Origin: Archivesica marissinica
Taxonomy: Eukaryota; Mollusca; Bivalvia; Venerida; Vesicomyidae
Reading direction: 5' to 3'
Length of the DNA stretch: 64,000 nucleotides
Assembly: GCA_014843695.1 (NCBI GenBank)
Contig: CM026398.1
Coordinates: 12,223,584 to 12,287,583, forward strand
Shown here: positions 56,925 through 64,000 of the stretch, one piece after another
How positions within the stretch are numbered: the first letter of the stretch is position 1
Layout: each line of letters begins with the position of its first letter
Program-made: the position numbers and the translations under genes
The notes under the pieces: generated by a model
What the model was told of the DNA's origin: nothing
What the model saw: the letters and a program-made list of their open reading frames with translations, nothing else
Databases searched by the model: none

Positions 56925-59440
56925 AGATAAACATTCAAATAGCCCTACATTTAGTTAAACATTCAAATAGCTGCACATTTAGTTAAACATTCACATAGCA
57001 GTACATTTAGATAAATATTCAAATGGGCAGTACATTTAGTTAAACATTCAAATAGCAGTACATTTAGTTAAACATTCAAATAGCAGTACAGTTAGTTAAA
57101 CATTCAAATAGCAGCACATTTAGTTAAACATTCAAATAGCAGCACATTTAGTTAAACATTCAAATAGCAGCACATTTAGTTAAACACTCAAATAGCAACA
57201 CATTTAGATAAACATTCAAATAGCTGCACATTTAGTTAAACATTCAAATAGCAGCACATTTAGTTAAACATTCAAATAGCAGCACATTTAGATAAACATT
57301 CAAATAGCTGCACATTTAGTTAAACATTCAAATAGCAGCACATTTAGATAAACATTCAAATAGCTGCACATTTAGTTAAACATTCAAATAGCCGTACATT
57401 TAGTTAAACATTCACATAGCAGTACAGTTAGTTAAACATTCAAATAGCAGCACATTTAAATAAACATTCAAATAGCTGCACATTTAGTTAAACATTCACA
57501 TAGCAGTACAGTTAGTTAAACATTCACATAGCAGTACAGTTAGTTAAACATTCAAATAGCAGTACAGTTAATTAAACATTCAAATAGCAGTACATTTAGT
57601 TAAACATTCACATAGCAGTACATTTAGTTAAACATTCAAATAGCCATACATTTAGTTAAACATTCAAATAGCAGTACATTTAGTTAAACATTCAAATAGC
57701 CGTACATTTAGTTAAACATTCAAATAGCCATACATTTAGTTAAACATTCAAATAGCAGTACATTTAGTTAAACATTCAAATAGCAGTACATTTAGTTAAA
57801 CATTCACATAGCAGTACAGTTAGTTAGACATTCACATAGCTGCACATTTAGTTAAACATTCACATAGCAGTACATTTAGATAAATATTCAAATGGGCAGT
57901 ACATTTAGTTAAACATTCAAATAGCCATACAGTTAGTTAAACATTCAAATAGCAGTACATTTAGTTAAACATTCAAATAGCCATACATTTAGATAAACAT
58001 TCAAATAGCCGTACATTTAGATAAACATTCAAATAGCCGTACATTTAGTTAAACATTCAAATAGCTGCACATTTAGATAAACATTCAAATAGCAGTACAT
58101 TTAGTTAAACATTCACATAGCAGTACAGTTAGTTAAACATTCAAATAGCTGCACATTTAGTTAAACATTCACATAGCAGTACATTTAGATAAATATTCAA
58201 ATGGGCAGTACATTTAGTTAAACATTCAAATAGCCATACAGTTAGTTAAACATTCAAATAGCAGTACATTTAGTTAAACATTCAAATAGCCATACATTTA
58301 GATAAACATTCAAATAGCCGTACATTTAGATAAACATTCAAATAGCCGTACATTTAGTTAAACATTCAAATAGCTGCACATTTAGATAAACATTCAAATA
58401 GCAGTACATTTAGTTAAACATTCAAATAGCAGTACATTTAGTTAAACATATAGCAGTACATTTAGTTAAACATTCAAATAGCAGTACATTTAGTTAAACA
58501 TTCAAATAGCTGTACATTTAACATTCAAATAGCAGTACATTTAGATAAACATTCAAATAGCTGCACATTTAACACTCAAATAGCAGTACATTTAGATAAA
58601 CATTCAAATAGCTGCTCAAATAGCAGTACATTTAGATAAACATTCACATAGCTGCACATTTAGTTAAACATTCAAATAGCAGTACATTTAGTTAAACATT
58701 CAAATAGCAGTACATTTAGTTAAACATTCACATAGCAGTACATTTAGTTAAACATTCAAATAGCTGCACATTTAGTTAAACATTCAAATAGCAGTACATT
58801 TAGTTAAACATTCAAATAGCCGTACATTTTGTTAAACCTTCAAATAGCCGTACATTTATCAAATAGCCATACATTTAGTTAAACATTCAAATAGCAGTAC
58901 ATTTAGTTAAACATTCAAATAGCTGCACATTTAGTTAAACATTCAAATAGCAGTACATTTAGTTAAACATTCACATAGCTGCACATTTAGTTAAACATTC
59001 AAATAGCAGTACATTTAGTTAAACATTCAAATAGCAGTACATTTAGTTAAACCTTCAAATAGCCGTACATTTATCAAATAGCCATACATTTAGTTAAACA
59101 TTCAAATAGCAGTACATTTAGTTAAACATTCAAATAGCTGCACATTTAGTTAAACATTCAAATAGCAGTACATTTAGTTAAACATTCACATAGCTGCACA
59201 TTTAGTTAAACATTCAAATAGCAGTACATTTAGTTAAACATTCAAATAGCAGTACATTTAGTTAAACCTTCAAATAGCCGTACATTTATCAAATAGCCAT
59301 ACATTTAGTTAAACATTCAAATAGCAGTACATTTAGTTAAACATTCAAATAGCTGCACATTTAGTTAAACATTCAAATAGCCGTACATTTATCAAATAGC
59401 CGTACATTTAGTTAAACATTCAAATAGCAGTACAGTTAAC
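56925..59440. repeat. Minisatellite, 28-base unit, about 90 copies
   Basis: The unit is CATTTAGTTAAACATTCAAA plus TAGCAGTA; GATAAAC and CACATAGC are common variants. Higher-order repeats are clear. A block with the rare AAATATTCAAATGGGCAGT occurs near 57012, 57868 and 58190, the last two about 310 bases apart with matching neighbours. A block with CCGTACATTTATCAAATAGC repeats three times near 58848, 59064 and 59278, spacing about 215. Confidence 0.95.
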
Positions 59441-59502
59441 AATTTTGTTATGCACATATAAACCAGTAACCATGTAACCATATACTTATAGGTCTATAAA
59501 AC

Positions 59503-59767
59503 TTAACCCTTAGCCGACCGCAGAAATAACATTTGCATTTGCAAACAACATAGATCCAGATCAGCCGGGGCTTAGCGCTGCATGACTGATCAGGATCTAT
59601 GTTGTTTGCTATTCCGCCAAGCGTTTTAGCTCCACAATCCGAATAGCTAACAGCATAGAGCTTTGATCAGACGGCACCATTCTATGCACATTCTATGCCG
59701 TCTGATCTAGCTCTATATGATGTTTACAATAACAATTTTAAGTCGCGATTGGCAGGTTAAGGGTTAA
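59503..59767. mobile_element. TTAA-flanked MITE, family T2
   Basis: The left end is TTAACCCTTAGCCGACCG and the right end, inverted, is TTAACCCTTAACCTGCCAAT; both borders are TTAA. The interior carries two inverted-looking blocks, GATCAGGATCTATGTTGTTT and GCCGTCTGATCTAGCTCTAT. A related partial copy is at 60896-61090, and the copy at 50240 seeded a satellite. Confidence 0.82.
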
Positions 59768-59893
59768 ATTGGCGTTGTTTACAGATATTTCTACAATATT
59801 GTTGTCGCTCAAACACAAGCGTAACTAAATAGTGAGATGAGCAAGAGCGCGGACTTCAATAAAATCTTCGGTTCAAATCCCGTATTTTATATA
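59768..59893. other. Short unassigned spacer
   Basis: Nothing convincing. GTTCAAATCCC near 59870 resembles a box B but lacks a matching box A. Confidence 0.35.
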
Positions 59894-60427
59894 CCGTATT
59901 GTCCCTATTTATAGCGCCCGTGCGCGATGCAAACACAAAAGGGGCACGCTAATTAGAGTAATTAATTTCTGTAGTATAGGTGTGGAAAATCTCCGTTTCA
60001 ATATCGGTAATTGCCAACTAATTGGAAGAAACTGCTCAGTGACCTTGCTTTGTCATAATGCGACGCCTACTACGTCATCGTGTGTTACCTAAATCGATCG
60101 ATAATTATGTTCTGTACATGCGGTACATAATATTATGCCACGTAAATCGTATACATTTAAAGTTAACCCGTGTTTCTGTGGATTGTTCCGCGTTATAAAC
60201 TTTTATACGGTGTCTATGTAAATAACTATCCTTGTACTTTCGGTTTGAATAGCTCGAGGCATTGTTGATATTGTGTGAATTCTTCTGTGAAAATAAATAC
60301 TTTTTTTATAGCGATGCACGTTCAACAAGTGATGCGCATATTATTCATGCATACTCATTTAAGGGCCATTTCATGTTGCGTGGGGGCGCCTATATTAGAG
60401 GTGGCGCTTTAAATAGGAACAATACGG
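59894..60427. mobile_element. TA-flanked MITE with CCGTATTGTYCCTATTTA ends
   Basis: The left end CCGTATTGTCCCTATTTATA, then GCGCC, is matched on the right by the inverse CCGTATTGTTCCTATTTAAA, then GCGCC. TA flanks both ends (59892-59893 and 60428-60429). It is 534 bases, with no transposase frame. It is probably a Tc1/mariner-type derivative; that assignment is an inference. Confidence 0.78.
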
Positions 60428-60537
60428 TACTTCAATTGGGTGTGGAATGAAAAATACTTCTTATTATACAATGCATCATAGGTATAAGACACGTAAAATA
60501 CAATATACACAAAATTAATATATACATGAAGTCCACC

Positions 60538-60755
60538 ACCGTGGTTGAGTGGTTATGGTCGCTGACTTGTATACCACTGTAACCTATCATCACTGATGGT
60601 CATGGGTTCGAGCCTCACTCAGGCCGTGTCTCATTTATATGAAAAAGTTGGCAGTTTCTTACAAAGGTTGGTGCACCCAAGTACTGGTTAACTGCTGGAG
60701 CCTGCCCAGTAAAGGTGTTGTTAGGTAAACTGCCCGCCGGCGACTAACAAACAAA
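60538..60755 (+). mobile_element. tRNA-derived SINE, family D
   Basis: The head has box A CCGTGGTTGAGTGGTTATGG and box B CATGGGTTCGAGCC, followed by CACTCAGGCCGTGTC, GTGCACCCAAGTACTGG and an end in (ACAA)n (ACAAACAAACAAATA). The head matches 43487-43560, but the 3' half differs from family A. Confidence 0.83.
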
Positions 60756-60895
60756 CAAATATATATATGAAGATAGCGTACCGTATGTCACATTATATGT
60801 GCACCAGAATTATAGAATGTATATAAATCATTCTCGCAATAAATGCTGTACCAAGCCCTGGCAAGGGTTGTTGTTGTATTTTGTGAGTGGTGGTG

Positions 60896-61200
60896 TTAAC
60901 CCATAACATGCCAATCATGACTAAAGTCGCTTTTGCATAACAGCAAACAGCATAGAACCAGATCTGATGGCACAGAATGTGCACAGAACGTGTTATCTGA
61001 TCAGGCTCTATGCTGTTTGCTATTCGGATAGTGGAGCTATCTTGTCTGAATAGCAAACAACATAGATCCTGATCAGTTGCGGCGTTACTCCAAACCATGT
61101 TTTATTCGCCAATAAATAACTGAAAGACAAATATTATTTCTCAATTTTTTATTTATTATTCTACTCTATAATAATTTCGCTAGTGTGCCAGTTTTATTTA
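60896..61200. mobile_element. TTAA MITE family T2, partial, joined to a dispersed repeat
   Basis: It starts TTAACCCATAACATGCCAAT and contains GATCAGGCTCTATGCTGTTT and AACATAGATCCTGATCAG, as in 59503-59767. The right TTAA end is missing. From 61093 it joins the dispersed repeat also seen at 43311-43440 (GTTTTATTCGC, AACTGAAAGACAAATATTAT). Confidence 0.65.
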
Positions 61201-61715
61201 AACTATTTTTCAAATTTATCTAAACCGTATATATAATGCTGCTTATCAACAATCCACAAGGTAATATAAAACTGCTTATCAGCAATCTACTTTACTTCTT
61301 TCATTCAACCCTAGAATAAACAGTACATAGTTTCAGCTGCTGACCAGATCTAGTTTCATAGGACCATCATGTTTTGGTCTTATATGTCAAAATAACAAAA
61401 GAAGTATTATATACGTCAGATCTAAACACTGTTTATTACAACAACTACTGAGGTATGCTTATCTCACACATACACTTTAACTGAAATAAACTTCACATTT
61501 TAAGCTTGTTATTATGACCCCCGAAGAAATATAGGTTTCGCACCGTCAGTCCGTGCGTCTGTGTCAATATTTCCTGTCCGTGCTGTGATTCCTTGAGCTA
61601 TTCATTTTTAGGGATTTCAAATGTAATGTGCCACTAATGTTCTCCCATATATAAGTGATGTATCGTACATGAGACCCATGTCTGTGGCTTTGAAGTCGAG
61701 GTCACACTTGGGAGG
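61201..61715. repeat. Unassigned stretch ending in a probable dispersed repeat
   Basis: The segment around 61506-61715 (with GACCCATGTCTGTGGCTTTG and GAGGTCACACTTGGGAGG) has the look of a repeat common in bivalve genomes, from memory only; no second copy is in this window. The rest is AT-rich and featureless. Confidence 0.35.
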
Positions 61716-61996
61716 TTAACCCTTTCAACACTACAGGCCTCTAAATAGACTTTACAAAAAGTGTAGATCCAGATGAGCCGGCTCGTGACGAGCCGTAGAT
61801 CCAGATGAGCCAGCTCATGACGAGCCGTCTCATCGGGATCTGCACTTTTTGCCAGTAATAATTATTACTATTTTTAGATAAAATTACCCATTTTGATAAA
61901 TGAACTGGTCCAAAGGTAATTTTCTTATTAATTTATTGGTCTAAGAATATCATGATGCACCAGTCCATGTCAGTTACTTGGTGTTGAATGGGTTAA
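61716..61996. mobile_element. TTAA-flanked MITE, family T1, complete, with internal duplication
   Basis: TTAACCCTTTCAACACTACA and, inverted, TTAACCCATTCAACACCAAG form the ends, with TTAA on both borders. The GTAGATCCAGATGAGCC block is duplicated (61772 and 61796), which lengthens this copy relative to 42817-43033. Confidence 0.83.
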
Positions 61997-62001
61997 ATGC
62001 A

Positions 62002-62280
62002 GGGATCATTCTAGTGGGCGAAATTGTCACCCTATGGACCCTGACTACACCCTTTAGGGGCCCCACTTCTCCCTAAAAAAAAAATTTAAAACAAAATTTT
62101 GTCTAGTAAGATACACTGGCCCATTATAAAGCACTCCTTCTATTCAAATATTGTATTTAATGGTTGTACTGTGCATTTTAACCCTATTTTGCAGAAGTAT
62201 ATTAAAGAACACCATTTAAAGAAGCGATCACGCGCTTTCTCACTTCTCCCAGAAATTCTGACCTGTTAAATGTGAAATAT
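62002..62280. repeat. Interspersed repeat X, copy 3
   Basis: Matches 1575-1808: GGGCGAAATTGTCACCCTA, then GTCTAGTAAGATACAC, CCTTCTATTCAAATATTGT and AACACCATTTAAAGAAGCG, ending TTCTGACCTGTTAAATG. It lies directly after the T1 MITE. Confidence 0.6.
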
Positions 62281-62329
62281 ACATACAAAGTTTCCAGTAC
62301 AGACTGTAGCTTCTTCTGCTATTATTAAT

Positions 62330-63176
62330 GGGTATGACTGAAACCCGGAAGGAGCGCTCCTTCCGCGGAAGGAGCATTCGGCTACGGAAGGAGCGCATTA
62401 AAAGCTTATTTATTATACAATCTTTAAAAAAGTGATTGTTTTATGTAAATAATTATAAAATACGTTAAATCTGAAAGTTTTATGCAAATCGATTGTAAAA
62501 TGGTGATCTTGTAGCATAATTTGTCAAATTCCTCGGAAGGAGTGCTCCTTTCGGTCTTCAGTCATGACGCGGAAGGAGCATTCGACTACGGAAGGAGCGC
62601 ATTACAAGAGTATTTCGTACACAATCTTTAAAAAATTGATGGTTTTATGTAACTAATTATAAAATACGTTAACTCTGAAAGTTTTATGCCTATCGATTAT
62701 AAATTGGTGACCTTATAGCATAATTTGTAAGTCTCTTTATAGCAATAAATCGCACTCATTCCGCAGCATCACGGAAAGAGCCCATTCAGTGCTTATTTTG
62801 TATACAATCTTTAAAAGAAGTGATTGTTTCTTGTAAATACTTATAAAATACGTTACATCTGAACGTTTTATGCCAATGGATGATAAAATTGTTAAGCTTT
62901 TAATGCGCTCCTTCCGTAGACGAATGCTCCTTCCGCGGTGATGACTGAAAACCGAAAGGAGCGCTCCTTCCGCAGAATTTGACAAATTATGCTACAAGAT
63001 CACCATTTTACAATCGATTTGAATAAAACTTTCAGATTTAACGTATTTTATAATTATTTACATAAAACAATCACTTTTTTAAAGATTGTATACGAAATAA
63101 GCTTTTAATGCGCTCCTTCCGTAGACGAATGCTCCTTCCGCGGAAGGAGCGCTCCTTCCGGGTTTCAGTCATACCG
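62330..63176. mobile_element. Foldback transposon, copy 2, perfect 9-base duplication
   Basis: Same family as 5490-6109, with identical tips (GGGTATGACTGAAACCCGG and its inverse) and the same CGGAAGGAGCGCTCCTTCCG palindromes. ATTATTAAT flanks it at 62321-62329 and 63177-63185. It is 847 bases, about 230 longer than copy 1 because of an extra diverged module in the middle (about 62700-62940). The outer arms are almost identical between the copies, suggesting recent activity. Confidence 0.93.
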
Positions 63177-63185
63177 ATTATTAAT

Positions 63186-63503
63186 ATACAAAAAAAAAAG
63201 AGGATGATTTTTGATCATCTACTGTGATATTTCTTGTTTGTGTACAATTTGTCTTAGATCTTCACACTTTAGCAGTGAAAATAACAGTCAGATAATGTCA
63301 TGTCATTTCTTTAAAATTGTGTCATAACGACACTTTTCTACAGTTGTCAGCTGCAAATAAGACAAACACATTCTGATACAATTATTTGAACTATTTATCT
63401 CCATTATTTTACCCAGCATGCAACGAGTTAGCACAAACAAGAGCTATCAAGTGATAAACTTTGAATAAAACGTTGTTTGCTTGCAGTATGACCTCCCTTT
63501 ATA
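63186..63503. other. Unassigned AT-rich stretch
   Basis: No feature is recognised apart from an A-run near 63190. Confidence 0.35.
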
Positions 63504-63573
63504 CAGTCGAACTTCGTTGCCTCGAACTCGACGGGTCCGTGAGTAATGGTTCGAGTCATGGGAGGTTCGACTG
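63504..63573. mobile_element. Tiny TA-flanked MITE, 70 bases
   Basis: CAGTCGAACTTCGTTGCC at the left and, inverted, CAGTCGAACCTCCCATG at the right are flanked by TA (63502-63503 and 63574-63575). It is almost all inverted repeat, and is similar in style to the CAGTCAAAC elements at 40728 and 49990. Confidence 0.72.
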
Positions 63574-63683
63574 TAGTTAAATTTATGATATTTTTCATAA
63601 ATACTTACTCTTATAGGCGGGATACACAAATGTACAAACAAGAATTCATTCATGAAACGCACTTTTTTGTTTATTTGTTTCAG

Positions 63684-63791
63684 AATTTAGTGGTACTTGG
63701 CCTGGAAAGCCTCGGAATCCATTGGGTCATGGAGTGCGGATCAGTACAGAAATATGGGCCGCCAACTTCACATGGCAAACTCCTTACGATG
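63684..63791 (+). CDS. Candidate internal exon, 108 bases, unidentified protein
   Basis: A long pyrimidine tract and TTTGTTTCAG precede 63684; GATG|GTTTGT follows 63791, a weaker donor. In the frame that needs one base from the previous exon it reads FSGTWPGKPRNPLGHG, then VRISTEIWAANFTWQTPYD. The exon is phase 1 on both sides and joins 40013-40064 in phase. It is rich in W, P, G and N, and one NFT sequon suggests an extracellular protein. I cannot name the family; GKPRNPxG is loosely like a segment of NUDT9-type proteins, but the flanking residues do not agree. Reading through the donor leads into the 55-base array. Confidence 0.45.
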
Positions 63792-63810
63792 GTTTGTTCT
63801 TCTTATCAGC

Positions 63811-64000
63811 TCACCTGAGCCTAGTGAGTGCTGGGCATGGAAGTCATGATAGCACAGTGGTAGCGTTACCTGAGCCTAGCGAGAGCTGGGCGTGGAAGTC
63901 ATGATATCACAGTGGTAGCATTACCTGAGCCTAGCGAGAGCTGGGCGTGGAAGTCATGATATCACAGTGGTAGCATTACCTGAGCCTAGCGAGTGCTGGG
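63811..64000. repeat. Tandem repeat, 55-base unit, with tRNA-like motif, open at the right edge
   Basis: The unit is CCTGAGCCTAGCGAGAGCTG plus GGCGTGGAAGTCATGATATC and ACAGTGGTAGCATTA. ATCACAGTGGTAGCATTACC resembles a tRNA box A. At least three copies are present and the array continues beyond the window. Confidence 0.9.

Overview
Kind of sequence. This is a eukaryotic, animal nuclear scaffold with low to moderate GC, very low gene density and a 1,000-base N gap. I infer a mollusc, most likely a bivalve. The evidence is a CPEB2/3/4-type (Orb2 subfamily) coding exon, several tRNA-derived SINE families with a shared 3' tail, Tc1/mariner, MULE-like and hAT-like elements, and very heavy minisatellite content. 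The species cannot be named from the sequence. I see no operon, CRISPR array, phage or bacterial feature.

Layout. 1-4047 is intronic DNA (SINEs, a hAT-like MITE, an undescribed interspersed repeat) to the 3' side of a minus-strand first coding exon of a CPEB2/3/4 gene (4048-4929); the RNA-binding exons must lie beyond the left edge. 4930-5380 looks like a promoter region, possibly bidirectional, with a candidate plus-strand first exon at 5330. A foldback transposon with a perfect 9-base target duplication lies at 5490-6109. From about 8.1 to 35.6 kb the window is almost all tandem arrays (units of 42, ~67, 36, 35, 30/45, 42 and 46 bases). They are interrupted by a Tc1 element with a nearly intact transposase pseudogene (15670-17168), two MITE/SINE islands and the N gap. 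35.6-40.9 kb is a more normal island with candidate exons and a nest of transposons: a SINE split by a palindromic element that itself carries a MULE and a hAT MITE. 41-59.4 kb is again mostly arrays (13, 12, ~57, 42, 39, 60, 40, 25, 20, 18 and 28 bases) with MITEs and SINEs between them. 59.5-64 kb is a dense MITE island with a second copy of the foldback element, a candidate exon at 63684-63791 and the start of a 55-base array.

How it fits together. The only confident host coding sequence is the CPEB exon. Three further candidate exons on the plus strand have splice-like borders, and two of them (40013-40064 and 63684-63791) are compatible in reading phase. If both are real, a single 23.6-kb intron holds most of the right-hand satellites. 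More than half of the window is tandem repeat. Nearly all long open frames are by-products of stop-free repeat units whose length is a multiple of three. The most informative observations are structural: transposons with verifiable target duplications, nested insertions that can be ordered in time, an indel-free 20-base array with higher-order repeats, a 40-base satellite that grew out of the inside of a MITE, and a dense cluster of TGACGTGG-type sites in a 12-base array. Repeat copy numbers are estimates from array length divided by unit length.
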